Source of the DNA: Rhodococcus tukisamuensis NBRC 100609
GTDB taxonomy: Bacteria; Actinomycetota; Actinomycetes; Mycobacteriales; Mycobacteriaceae
Reading direction: 5' to 3'
Length of the DNA stretch: 61,502 bases
Assembly (NCBI RefSeq): GCF_001894985.1
Contig: NZ_BCXG01000029.1
Span: 1 to 61,502, forward strand
The position numbers and the translations under genes were made by a program. This document shows positions 50,421-58,848 of this stretch, in pieces. Each line of letters opens with the position of its first letter. Within the stretch, counting starts at the first letter, position 1. The notes under the pieces are model-generated. The model was not told where the DNA came from, searched no databases, and saw only the letters and a program-made list of their open reading frames with translations.

Positions 50421-52211
50421 TCAGCCCTTCGCGTTCAGGGTCGCCGGGACGTAGCCCGGCCGGGTCCACTCGACCGTCATCGGGATGGGGCCGTCCGGCA
50501 GCCAGGGCTGCGGGCCGACGGTGTCCGACACCCGCCAGTTGCCGCGTTCGACCACCCCGAGCGCGGCGTCGACGACGCGGTAGGCCTGCGTCCTGCGGTG
50601 GATCGGCTGCGACTCGACGTACATCACCAACAGCTCGCCGGGGGCGAAGTGCAGGCGGCTCTGGACCGCGTCGATCAGCCCCTCGTCGTGCAGGTGCCCG
50701 TCACCGAAGTTCCAGCCGACCAGCGTGTTGCACACGAACTCTGCTTCCCGCACGGTGCGGGCGTCGAGGTCGTCGACGTGCCGGATCAGCAGCGAGTTCA
50801 GGCCGCGACCCTGGCTGTGCATCGACCGCCAGGCCAGCGTCATCTGCATGGTGATCTCGGCGTCGTCGGGCTCGTAGCCCATGGACTGCAACTGGTCGAC
50901 CTGGTTTCGGGCCGGTTTGTCGAGTTCGTTGAGCCGTGCTTCGGCCCCGGGGGCGAACACCCACGTCGCGGACGCCCAGTTGCCGGCGTACTGCCGCATC
51001 GAGGGCAGGAAGGAGACCAGGTCCGGGCGGAAGTTGCCCAGCACGGGGAAGAACAGGAGACCCGCCGCGATCACCGGGAGCATCCAGGGCTCGGAGAAGT
51101 CGAGGACGCCGTACCCGTCGCCCGCGGGGAATCCGACGAAGAGGAACACCGCGGCGAAGGCGAACAGGATGTTCCATTCCAGCGGCACCGCGAGCGGGAA
51201 GGTGGAGACGATGAACAGGTGGAACGCCACCATTGCCAGCGCTGCGATCACGGTGATCGTGAGGTTGGTGGACAGCAACAGGACCAGCGGGATGGCGACC
51301 TCGACGGTAGTGCCGGCCACATGGGCCATGAACCAGGCGAGCTTCGAGGGCCGAAGGTCCTCCGGGTACCGGCGGTAGTGCGCGCGCTTGAGCCGCTGGA
51401 ACGGGTTGAACGGCGCATTGGAGACCATCGGGGGGATCACGTTGATGAAGTGCTCGCCGATCTTCGAGACGCCCGCGCCGACCCAGGAGACGAGGATCGT
51501 CAGTTTGAAGGCGATGATCATGTCGACGAAGCCGAGCGTGGCCGAGAACAGCAGGATCGGGAGGTACTGCTCGGCGCGGGCGGCGAGGAAGACGACCTTG
51601 TCGCGCAGCCCGATGATCACGAGCAACACCATGACGGGCACCAGCGATCCGACCCGCAGCAGGCCGCCGGTGCTGTCCGGCACGGCCGCGATCAGGCCCT
51701 CGCTCGGCACTCCCGGCAGGGCGAGCGCGACCACGAGGCTGACCAGCAACGCCAGGTAGAGCAGGACGTCGCCGACCGTGCGGCGGTCGCCGCCGGTGAA
51801 GGGAACCTTCGTCGGCCACGGTGCGAGGCGGATGGTGCCGGGCCGCACCCAGTAGGTGATGCCGCCGGTCATCGGCTTGAAGTGCCCGGCGAGCGGACCC
51901 CAACTCCCTGCCACGCCGCAGGACTCGAGCAACACGGTCCACACCACCAGCTTCTGATAGACGACCGGTTCGTTCCACCAGGAGGCGATGTCGAACGGCG
52001 AACCGACGTCCGAGGTGAGCGTCGCGACGAGCACGCCGCCGACGATGTACAGCAGCGCGAGCTTGGCCAGGTAGATGACGTGCACAATCCGGGGTGTGCC
52101 GAACCCGTTGTCGACCCAGTGGGTCGCCAACGTTCGCATGCGATCGAAGAACGGTTGTCGAAGGAAGGTCGCGGGGTCGACCTGAGGGGTTGTCGGGGTG
52201 AGGAATCCCAT
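50421..52211 (-). CDS. large polytopic membrane protein, DUF3556-like
   Basis: The 596-residue protein has roughly ten hydrophobic segments over residues ~45-420 (for example VIYLAKLALLYIVGGVLVAT, VLLYLALLVSLVVALALPG, VGSLVPVMVLLVIIGL and NLTITVIAALAMVAFHLFIV). A soluble C-terminal domain of ~160 residues follows (NEFVCNTLVGWN-like region: VREAEFVCNTLVGWNFGDGH). I believe it matches DUF3556, an actinobacterial family of unknown function. The ATG at 52211 is 4 nt after the ligase stop. It is the only membrane protein in the operon and may place the pathway at the membrane or export its product. Confidence 0.8.
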   Translation of the reverse strand: MGFLTPTTPQVDPATFLRQPFFDRMRTLATHWVDNGFGTPRIVHVIYLAKLALLYIVGGVLVATLTSDVGSPFDIASWWNEPVVYQKLVVWTVLLESCGVAGSWGPLAGHFKPMTGGITYWVRPGTIRLAPWPTKVPFTGGDRRTVGDVLLYLALLVSLVVALALPGVPSEGLIAAVPDSTGGLLRVGSLVPVMVLLVIIGLRDKVVFLAARAEQYLPILLFSATLGFVDMIIAFKLTILVSWVGAGVSKIGEHFINVIPPMVSNAPFNPFQRLKRAHYRRYPEDLRPSKLAWFMAHVAGTTVEVAIPLVLLLSTNLTITVIAALAMVAFHLFIVSTFPLAVPLEWNILFAFAAVFLFVGFPAGDGYGVLDFSEPWMLPVIAAGLLFFPVLGNFRPDLVSFLPSMRQYAGNWASATWVFAPGAEARLNELDKPARNQVDQLQSMGYEPDDAEITMQMTLAWRSMHSQGRGLNSLLIRHVDDLDARTVREAEFVCNTLVGWNFGDGHLHDEGLIDAVQSRLHFAPGELLVMYVESQPIHRRTQAYRVVDAALGVVERGNWRVSDTVGPQPWLPDGPIPMTVEWTRPGYVPATLNAKG

Positions 52212-52215
52212 GACG

Positions 52216-53724
52216 TCACGCTCCTTGGCGTGTGGTGGAGGTGGGGGCGGGGATCGAGCGGCCGGCGGGCGTCAGCGTGCGCAAGGCACGCTTGTCCACC
52301 TTCCCGATCGGGTTCTTGGGCAGCGCATCGAGGATTTCGATGGCGACGGGGACCTTGATTTTGGTGAGGTGGGTGCGGCACAGCGCGCGTAGGTCGTCGG
52401 CGTCGAGCGCCGAGTCGGGATAGGTCGAGACGTAGGCGACGGGGACCTCGCCTAACACGGCGTCGGCGGCGCCGACGACGGCGGCCTCGCGCACGTGCGG
52501 GTGGCTGTGCAGGACGGTTTCGATCTCCTTGGGGTAGATGTTCTCTCCGCCGCGGATGATCATGTCCTTGATGCGGTCCACCAGGGTGAGGTAGCCGTCC
52601 TCGTTGAGAACGCCGACGTCGCCGGTGTGCAGCCAGCCGTCGCCGAGCGCGTCCGCGGTGGCCTCCGCACGGTTCAGGTAGCCCTGCATCACGTTGGGGC
52701 CCTGGACGACGACCTCGCCGCGCTCGCCGGGCGGCAGGAGGGTGCCGTCCTCGTTCATGACCGCGACGCGTTGCCGGGGCAGCGGAACACCGACGGTGCC
52801 GAGCTTGCGGGGCCCGTCGACCGGGTTGCAGGTGCAGGCGCACGTCGCTTCCGTCAGCCCGTACCCCTCGACGAGACCGAAACCGAAGCGCCGTTCGGTC
52901 GCCGCCAGCAGTTCCTTCGACGCGGGTGCCGCGCCGCAGATCGCGAACCGGATCGACGAGGTGTCGGCGACGACGTCCGCAGGTTGAGAGACGAGGTGCG
53001 CGTAGATCGTCGGTACCGCCGAGAAGTACGTGGGGCGAAGCGATTCCACCGCATCGAGAAACTCCCCGGCGCGGAACCGCTCCATCACGGTGAGCTGGCC
53101 GCCGACGGCCACCGGGGTGAGGAAGCCGACGCAGATGGCGTTGACGTGGAACAGCGGCAGGACCAGCAGGCAGTGGTCGTCCCGGGTGATCTCGAGATGC
53201 GTCGACATCATCGACGCCATCGCGCCGATGTTCCCGTGGCTGAGCACCACGCCCTTGGGCCGGCCGGTCGATCCGCTGGTGTAGATCAGCAACGCGATGT
53301 CGTTGGCCGAGGTGTCGGGTTCCGGGAGCGTCCGGTTCGTGAGGGGAGCCCACCGCAGGTCCTGCACCGAGATGCTCGGGCGTCCGCCGTGCGGGGCGTC
53401 CGGCCCGGCGTTGACGACGATTACGGCGTGCGCGTCAGCGATCTGGTAGTCGGCCTCGGTGGCGGTGAACATCGGGTTGATCGGGGTGGCCGCCGCGCCG
53501 AGACGCCATGCCGCGACCATCGCCACGAGCAGTTCGACCCGGTTCGGCAGCATGATCGCGACTGTCGAGCCGGGGACCACCCCGTACTCGGCGAGTTGCT
53601 CGGCGACGGCGTCGACCCAGACGGCAAATTCGGCGTAGGTCAGTTCGCAGCGCCGGTCGCGCACGGACGGCAGTTCGTCGAAGGTCGGTGGCCGCAGCCA
53701 GGGCAGGTAGGCGAGTGTCGTCAC
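52216..53724 (-). CDS. AMP-forming acyl-CoA synthetase
   Basis: The 502-residue ANL-superfamily ligase shows the P-loop-like A3 motif LLIYTSGSTGRPKGVVLSHG, A5 (EGYGLTEATCACT), A7 (DGWLHTGDVGVLNEDGYL), A8 (VDRIKDMIIRGGENIYPKEI) and the catalytic Lys in NPIGKVDKRALR (A10). It activates a carboxylic acid as acyl-AMP and transfers it to CoA. The acid, fatty or aromatic, cannot be told from the sequence. It is the first gene of the six-gene operon. The start at 53724 faces the divergent PucR regulator across 240 bp. Confidence 0.94.
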   Translation of the reverse strand: MTTLAYLPWLRPPTFDELPSVRDRRCELTYAEFAVWVDAVAEQLAEYGVVPGSTVAIMLPNRVELLVAMVAAWRLGAAATPINPMFTATEADYQIADAHAVIVVNAGPDAPHGGRPSISVQDLRWAPLTNRTLPEPDTSANDIALLIYTSGSTGRPKGVVLSHGNIGAMASMMSTHLEITRDDHCLLVLPLFHVNAICVGFLTPVAVGGQLTVMERFRAGEFLDAVESLRPTYFSAVPTIYAHLVSQPADVVADTSSIRFAICGAAPASKELLAATERRFGFGLVEGYGLTEATCACTCNPVDGPRKLGTVGVPLPRQRVAVMNEDGTLLPPGERGEVVVQGPNVMQGYLNRAEATADALGDGWLHTGDVGVLNEDGYLTLVDRIKDMIIRGGENIYPKEIETVLHSHPHVREAAVVGAADAVLGEVPVAYVSTYPDSALDADDLRALCRTHLTKIKVPVAIEILDALPKNPIGKVDKRALRTLTPAGRSIPAPTSTTRQGA

Positions 53725-53964
53725 GACGAGGGCTCCTCGGACTGGTGGGTCTCCACCGGGTTTCGGGCGGATGGTGGAGCGGCGATGAATTCACGCTAGG
53801 AGCGGGAGGCCTCCGGATTCCTGTGCCCGAAGCACCAAGTTCGGGGGTGGGTTCGTGCGCGCGGCGCCGAGGTTGCAGCGGGATTGTCTTGTCAGAACCA
53901 GCGGGTCGTCGCAGAGTTGGTTCCGGGAGACAATCGGTGGGGGACCCGAGTAGGGAGGCGTCAC
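53725..53964. promoter_or_regulatory. divergent promoter region of the polyester-like operon and its regulator
   Basis: This 240-bp region separates the ligase gene (leftward) from the PucR-type gene (rightward) and must hold both promoters. I could not define a clear -35/-10 pair or operator by eye. Confidence 0.5.
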
Positions 53965-55254
53965 ATGGCTGCCGAGATCCCCGATGGGTTGGATCGCCGT
54001 GTCGCGGCGCTCGTCACGGAGGTCGCGACCGCGCTGGGCGCCCGGGCGCACGAGCTGACCGTCGCCTTGGCTGCCGCGTTGTCCGATGCCATCGAAGACG
54101 TGCGGGACGGCCCGCTGATCCTCGATCTCCTCGGTGCGAGCGTCGAGAGCAACTTGGAGATGCTCGCCGACACCCTGCGATACGGCATTCCCATCGAGGA
54201 GATCTCGACCCCGGCCGTGGCCGAGGAATATGCCCGCCGACTCGCTCAGCGGGGTATCTCGTTGAATGCTCTTGTGCGTGCATATCGGCTGGGACAGCAG
54301 CACGTCGTCGACTGGGCCTTCTCGGAGATTGCACAGCGTGAGCCCGATTCTCGGGTGGCCTTCGCCGCCGGACAACGCATCGTGGCAAGCACGTTCAACT
54401 ACATCGACAGGATCACCGAGCAGATCGTCGACCAATACGAAACCGAACTCGAGCGCTGGATGGCCACGCGCAATACCGTCAGGTCCGTCACGCTCGAGGA
54501 CTTGCTGGGCGGGCGGAGGATCGATGCGTCATCGGCGGAGGCGAGCCTCGGATACAGGCTGCGGCAGAACCACCTCGGTGTCGTGCTCTGGAGTGCGAAT
54601 CACGGGCCTTCCGGAGCGGACCTACGTCAACTCGAGCGGGTAGTCGACGGGATGAGCGAGGCGGTCGGCGGTATCGGGGCACCGTTGTTCTTCGCCAAGG
54701 ACCGGTTGACCGCGTGGGGGTGGATCGGCTTGGGACGCAAGGTCGAACCCGTGGATACCGACGGACTGAGTGCGGCACTCAGGAGCACGGGCAAGGATCT
54801 GTTTGCGGCGGTAGGTACCCCGGCGGCCAGCCCACCTGGATTCCGCACCAGCCATCTGGAAGCTGTGCGGGCGCAGCAGGTCGCGTTGATCGCGAAGGAG
54901 GGTGCCCGAGGGCTGACCTCGTATGCCGACCCGCAGGTACGCGTGGCTGCCCTACTCGCGGCCGATGTCGAAGTGGCCCGGCGAATGGTGGACAGGGCAC
55001 TGGGGGCGCTCGCGGCCGACACCGACCATGCCGACAGGCTTCGAGACACGCTACTGACCTTTCTCACCGCGAAGGGCAGCTACACGGCAACTTCGGAGCT
55101 CGTCCACTTGCACAAGAACACCGTCAAATATCGGGTCGACAAGGCGCTCGAGGAACGAGCCAGGCCTCTCGACGACGAGCGTCTCGACCTGGAATTTGCC
55201 CTCATTGCATGTCGGTGGCTCGGACGGGCAGTGCTGACTCCACCCGGACCGTGA
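53965..55254 (+). CDS. PucR/CdaR-family transcriptional regulator
   Basis: The 429-residue protein has an N-terminal helical sensing region (RRLAQRGISLNALVRAYRLG, QQHVVDWAFSEI). A central GGDEF-like domain follows from about residue 185. The C-terminal PucR helix-turn-helix reads YTATSELVHLHKNTVKYRVD. Regulators of this type often activate adjacent catabolic or lipid genes upon ligand binding. The ATG at 53965 follows TAGGGAGGCGTCAC. It is divergent from the six-gene operon and is its likely regulator; this is inferred from position. Confidence 0.9.
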   Translation: MAAEIPDGLDRRVAALVTEVATALGARAHELTVALAAALSDAIEDVRDGPLILDLLGASVESNLEMLADTLRYGIPIEEISTPAVAEEYARRLAQRGISLNALVRAYRLGQQHVVDWAFSEIAQREPDSRVAFAAGQRIVASTFNYIDRITEQIVDQYETELERWMATRNTVRSVTLEDLLGGRRIDASSAEASLGYRLRQNHLGVVLWSANHGPSGADLRQLERVVDGMSEAVGGIGAPLFFAKDRLTAWGWIGLGRKVEPVDTDGLSAALRSTGKDLFAAVGTPAASPPGFRTSHLEAVRAQQVALIAKEGARGLTSYADPQVRVAALLAADVEVARRMVDRALGALAADTDHADRLRDTLLTFLTAKGSYTATSELVHLHKNTVKYRVDKALEERARPLDDERLDLEFALIACRWLGRAVLTPPGP

Positions 55255-55320
55255 TCATCTACGGGTGGGTTCGAAGGCAGACATCGGCTTGCCGACCCGG
55301 CACGGATGCACCTCAATTAG

Positions 55321-55330
55321 TGACATGTCA
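55321..55330. promoter_or_regulatory. palindrome upstream of the MarR gene
   Basis: TGACATGTCA is a perfect 10-bp palindrome 21 bp before the marR start, near AGATGTAGGAT, a possible -10 element. It may be the operator for MarR autorepression. Confidence 0.4.
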
Positions 55331-55351
55331 GCAAAGATGTAGGATTGATCT

Positions 55352-55819
55352 GTGGCGAATTCTGGGTGGCTCGACGAGCGCGAGGCGAGGGTGTGGCAGG
55401 CGTACCGCGAGGTGACGCGCGATCTGCAGTCGGCCTTCGACCGCCAACTGGCCGACGACGCCGGTCTGTCCGGCGCCGATTTCGCTCTCCTGGCACCGCT
55501 CTCGGAGTCCGCCGAAGGCGTGCTCCGGACACGCGACCTCGGTCTGCTGGTGGGCTGGGATCGAAGTCGTACATCACATCAGGTCACTCGGATGCAGAAG
55601 CGGGGCCTGGTGGTCCGGGAAGACTGTGCTCACGATGCGCGCGGATCGATGGTCCGGTTGACTCCGGACGGACGCGCCGCCATTGAGGCAGCGGCCCCCG
55701 AGCATGTGAATACTGTCCGCCGACTGTTCTTCGACCCCTTGTCAGACGAAGAAGTCGACCTTCTCGGTGGGATGCTCGAGCGGCTTCGGGATCGAATCAG
55801 CGGCGACGAAGGGCGGTAG
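55352..55819 (+). CDS. MarR-family transcriptional regulator
   Basis: The 155-residue protein has a winged-helix MarR domain. It shows LSGADFALLAPLSESAEGVL, the recognition region LGLLVGWDRSRTSHQVTRMQ, KRGLVVREDCAHDARGSMVR (wing) and LTPDGRAAIEAA. MarR proteins often sense phenolic or oxidised compounds and repress detoxifying genes. The start is GTG at 55352. It ends 19 bp from the convergent oxidoreductase operon, whose promoter near 58430-58520 contains two MarR-style palindromes. Confidence 0.92.
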   Translation: MANSGWLDEREARVWQAYREVTRDLQSAFDRQLADDAGLSGADFALLAPLSESAEGVLRTRDLGLLVGWDRSRTSHQVTRMQKRGLVVREDCAHDARGSMVRLTPDGRAAIEAAAPEHVNTVRRLFFDPLSDEEVDLLGGMLERLRDRISGDEGR

Positions 55820-55838
55820 TCCTCGTCGAATCAGGGCG

Positions 55839-56780
55839 CTACTCCCGACGCTCACCGGGCGCGATGATGCTGAGTACCCGTTTGCCGCCGCCATGACGTG
55901 TCGCCACGTCTCGGTACGCCTGTCGTACCTCCTCGAGGGGGTACACCTGCGCAATCGGGATGGCGATTTTCCCTTCGGCCGCCATCGTGGCGAGTGCGGC
56001 CCACAGGGCGGGGGAGGCGGCTTCTTCCTGTGCGTCGGAGTGCACCCCGTACTTCCGGATGGCGGCCCCGTCGGCGAGGGTGTTGATCCGATCGGGTTCG
56101 ACACCCAATCCGATGGCGACCTCGACGTTGCCTGCGCCGAACGTGTCGATGTAGGCGTCGATACCGGACGGTGCCGCGGCACCGATGCGGTCGGCGAGGC
56201 CTGCGCCGTACTGAACCGGCGTGACGCCGAGCGACCGGAGAAGTGGGAAGTTCTTCTCGCCTGCGGTCCCGATGACCCGAGCGCCACGCAGACGCGCAAG
56301 CTGCGCCGCGATGACACCCACACCTCCGGCGGCGGCGGACACGACCACCGTTTCTCCGGACCCGGGTCGCACGGCTTCGACCGCCGCCCACGCAGTGGCC
56401 CCGACCCCCGCGATCGTCGCCGCACCCTCCCAGCTCAGCGCCGCCGGCTTCGGTGCGAGCGCGTCGGTACCCACGACCACGAAGTTGGCCTGCGCGGCGC
56501 GAGGTGCGAATCCGAGGACAGGATCGCCAATCACGAAGCCTTCCACGCCCTCGCCGACCTCGGCGACGTAGCCGGCGAAATCATTGCCCTGACCTTCGGG
56601 AAAGGTTGCGGGCCACATCGCGTGGAAGCGGCCCTCTCGGATTCCGATCTCGCCGGGGTTGAGTGCAGCCGTGACCACCTCGACGACGACCTTGCCGGGT
56701 GCTGCGTGGGGACGTTCGACCTCGGCGAGCTGTAGCACTTCGGGTCCGCCGTAGTTCCAGAACTTCACAGCCTTCGGCAT
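55839..56780 (-). CDS. NADP-dependent medium-chain reductase (quinone reductase-like)
   Basis: The 313-residue protein has the MDR layout: an N-terminal GroES-like domain (PGKVVVEVVTAALNPGEIGI) and a Rossmann domain with VVVSAAAGGVGVIAAQLARL. No zinc ligands are seen, so it is of the quinone/enone reductase type. The ATG at 56780 follows TACAAGGGAGACTTCAG on the minus strand. It is the last gene of a four-gene redox operon (SnoaL-like, F420-type, FMN reductase, MDR). Confidence 0.92.
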   Translation of the reverse strand: MPKAVKFWNYGGPEVLQLAEVERPHAAPGKVVVEVVTAALNPGEIGIREGRFHAMWPATFPEGQGNDFAGYVAEVGEGVEGFVIGDPVLGFAPRAAQANFVVVGTDALAPKPAALSWEGAATIAGVGATAWAAVEAVRPGSGETVVVSAAAGGVGVIAAQLARLRGARVIGTAGEKNFPLLRSLGVTPVQYGAGLADRIGAAAPSGIDAYIDTFGAGNVEVAIGLGVEPDRINTLADGAAIRKYGVHSDAQEEAASPALWAALATMAAEGKIAIPIAQVYPLEEVRQAYRDVATRHGGGKRVLSIIAPGERRE

Positions 56781-56837
56781 CTGAAGTCTCCCTTGTAATT
56801 GAGGAGTGAGAACGCATTGATGATGCGCCCGTTGGGG

Positions 56838-57413
56838 TCACCGAGTCAGCGCCTTACCGGCGCGCACGTTCGAGAGTGCGTTACTCCAGGCAACGACCTG
56901 GTCGAAGACCACCCCGAGTGATTCGGCGTGATGGGCGGCCGGCGCGAACTCGCTGAAGTCGATGAAGTCGGTGTGTAACGACAGTGCGACCTGAGCGCGG
57001 ACATCGGCAACCTGCAGTTCGCCCATCACCAACCGGAGGTGTTCGACCGCGCGCGTGCCGCCGGCGCTGCCGTAGCTGACGAATCCCGCAGCCTTGTTGT
57101 TCCATTCCGCGTACAGGAAGTCGATGGCATTCTTCAGTGCCCCGGATGTGGAGTGGTTGTACTCGGGGGTCACGAAGACGAAGCCGTCGAAGGACGCGAT
57201 TTTGGCCGCCCAGCGTTTGGTGTGCGGCTGGGAGTATCGGCCCATTGACGGTGGCGCGGGCTCGTCGAGGTGCGGCAGGTTGTAGTCCGCGATATCGACG
57301 AGTTCGTAATCGGCGTCGCTGCGCTGCTTCGCATGCTCGTAGACCCACTGCGCGACGGGTGCGCCGTTGCGGCCGGGCCGGGTGCTCCCCAGGATGATCG
57401 CGATCTTGGTCAT
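56838..57413 (-). CDS. NADPH-dependent FMN reductase
   Basis: The 191-residue flavodoxin-like protein has IILGSTRPGRNGAPVAQWVY (FMN phosphate loop), FVFVTPEYNHSTSGALKNAI and SYGSAGGTRAVEHLR. It reduces FMN or acts directly on quinones or azo/nitro compounds using NADPH. The ATG at 57413 follows CAGGAAGGGACACCAGCA on the minus strand. It sits between the F420-type gene (33 nt upstream) and the MDR gene (57 nt downstream) in one operon. Confidence 0.93.
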   Translation of the reverse strand: MTKIAIILGSTRPGRNGAPVAQWVYEHAKQRSDADYELVDIADYNLPHLDEPAPPSMGRYSQPHTKRWAAKIASFDGFVFVTPEYNHSTSGALKNAIDFLYAEWNNKAAGFVSYGSAGGTRAVEHLRLVMGELQVADVRAQVALSLHTDFIDFSEFAPAAHHAESLGVVFDQVVAWSNALSNVRAGKALTR

Positions 57414-57446
57414 TGCTGGTGTCCCTTCCTGAGAGTGCTGGATTCG

Positions 57447-57995
57447 TCAGAGCTCGCTTGGGCGGGAGTATCGGTAGAAGAACGGTCCGATCTGCCCGGC
57501 CAGGGCGCGGGTGAGGCCGGAACTGTCTTCGAGCAAGCGGGCGCCGGGGTCGAGGTCGCCGATGAACACGGGTTCGTAACCGGCGTCCTCGATGAGCTGC
57601 TCGGTGCTGGCCCGAGCTGCCTCGTCGGCGGCGAACAGGTTGCCCGGTCGAACGGGTTCGTGTTGGAGCTGGTTGTATGCGGCGGCGAAGTTCGTCGAGA
57701 ACGACTTCGCCGTCGGACCGCCGATGATCGACTTGATCTGATGGGACAGGGAAGCGAACTCGCTGCCGCGGGTTGAGTAGATGTTGCACGCGTCGATGGT
57801 GACCTGCCCGTTCAGGCCGGAAACCCGGTCGAGCGCGTCGTCGATGGAGGCGGCCGGAACGGCTACGACGATGACATCCGCGTTGCTCGCGTCGCCACCG
57901 TCACGGCCAAGGGTCCCTACCGTGTGTCCGGCTGCCGTCCAGAGCTTGGCCAGGCCCCCACCGACACGCCCGCGTCCGATGACCGTGATGTTCAT
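57447..57995 (-). CDS. NADP/F420-type oxidoreductase (NADPH-binding Rossmann protein)
   Basis: The 182-residue protein is an F420_oxidored-type Rossmann protein: ITVIGRGRVGGGLAKLW at the N-terminus, VIVVAVPAASIDDAL and AFNxYSTRG-like CNIYSTRGSEF. It is short compared with full F420:NADPH reductases and may be a substrate-binding or regulatory variant. The ATG at 57995 overlaps the SnoaL-like gene stop (ATGA). Confidence 0.88.
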   Translation of the reverse strand: MNITVIGRGRVGGGLAKLWTAAGHTVGTLGRDGGDASNADVIVVAVPAASIDDALDRVSGLNGQVTIDACNIYSTRGSEFASLSHQIKSIIGGPTAKSFSTNFAAAYNQLQHEPVRPGNLFAADEAARASTEQLIEDAGYEPVFIGDLDPGARLLEDSSGLTRALAGQIGPFFYRYSRPSEL

Positions 57996-58429
57996 GAGTC
58001 GGCTTTCGGGAAGCCGCCCAGCTGCTGCATGAGCGAGAAGAGGTTGGCCACGCCCCAGTGTTCGACGATCCTGCCGTCGCGCACCCGCATGGCGTCGACC
58101 GTCTCGAACTGGACTTCCCGGCCCGTCGGTTCGACGCCGAGGAAGGCTCCCAGGTGCGTGCCGCGGTAGGTCTTGAAGGTGGTGACGAGGCCCCCGTCGG
58201 CCGCCTGCCAGTGGATGTCGGCGTGAAAGTCAGGGAACGCCGTGCGCAGTCGCTGGTAGAGGTCCCGGACGCCCTCTTTTGTCGGGATCATGTTCGGTTG
58301 CGGCGTGTGGTCCAGGAAGTCGTCGGCGAAGAGTTGGTCGAAGACCTCGAAATCTCCTCCGCCCTGAACTTCTTCGGTGTTTCGGCGGACGACGGCCTTG
58401 GCTGCTTCGCTCACGTCGGTGGACTGCAT
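57992..58429 (-). CDS. SnoaL-like polyketide cyclase/ester cyclase domain protein
   Basis: The 145-residue NTF2-fold protein shows FDQLFADDFLDHTPQPNMIP, then GVRDLYQRLRTAFPDFHADI and a GRIVEHWGVANLFSLMQQLG tail, typical of SnoaL-like proteins. Members range from polyketide cyclases to proteins of unknown role. The ATG at 58429 follows GAGAAGCCC on the minus strand. It is the first gene of the four-gene redox operon and lies downstream of two palindromic operator boxes. Confidence 0.9.
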   Translation of the reverse strand: MQSTDVSEAAKAVVRRNTEEVQGGGDFEVFDQLFADDFLDHTPQPNMIPTKEGVRDLYQRLRTAFPDFHADIHWQAADGGLVTTFKTYRGTHLGAFLGVEPTGREVQFETVDAMRVRDGRIVEHWGVANLFSLMQQLGGFPKADS

Positions 58430-58472
58430 GGGCTTCTCCGATCCCGTGTTGTGCGGCGCCACCCTCCAGGTT

Positions 58473-58518
58473 GTTGATGCATCAACGACCCTATTTCCGT
58501 GATGTTGATGTGTCAACA
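58473..58518. promoter_or_regulatory. two MarR-style palindromic boxes upstream of the redox operon
   Basis: GTTGATGCATCAAC (58473-58486) is a perfect 14-bp palindrome. TGTTGATGTGTCAACA (58503-58518) is a second, with 6-bp outer arms. Their starts are about 31 bp apart, roughly three helical turns. They lie 44-90 bp before the first gene of the operon. The MarR regulator at 55352 is the best local candidate, but a TetR or other regulator is possible. Confidence 0.6.
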
Positions 58519-58642
58519 AGAAATTGGGCCGGCGACGCAATGAAGTCCGAGCAGCGGGTCGGGTGGTGGAATTCACTTTGGTGCATCGACAGCCGACACG
58601 CCTGCGGGGCGGGCGCACCGGCTCCGTCAGCCATCGCGTCCG

Positions 58643-58771
58643 GTCCGGTTCGTGCCACACCACGCCTTCGGCATAGTTCTCCGCGATGACCGCGGCCCGC
58701 CGGGCCGGGTTGGGTTCGTTGAAGACCTCGAGAAGGTTGACTCGCATGAGGTCGGCGGGGGATCCGGTCAT
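58643..58771 (-). pseudogene. N-terminal fragment of a SnoaL-like gene
   Basis: From the ATG at 58771 the frame gives MTGSPADLMRVNLLEVFNEP then NPARRAAVIAENYAEGVVWH, the usual start of an NTF2/SnoaL-like protein. After HEPD the similarity stops and the frame runs into unrelated sequence. About two thirds of the expected domain is missing. It follows the SnoaL-like gene 58849-59316 on the same strand. Confidence 0.75.
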
Positions 58772-58848
58772 GGTGAGTCCTTCCCTGCGGGCATGACGAA
58801 GGTCTACGCGGGCTCGCGGCGCAGAGCTGCGGCATTGGCGAAAGCCGA

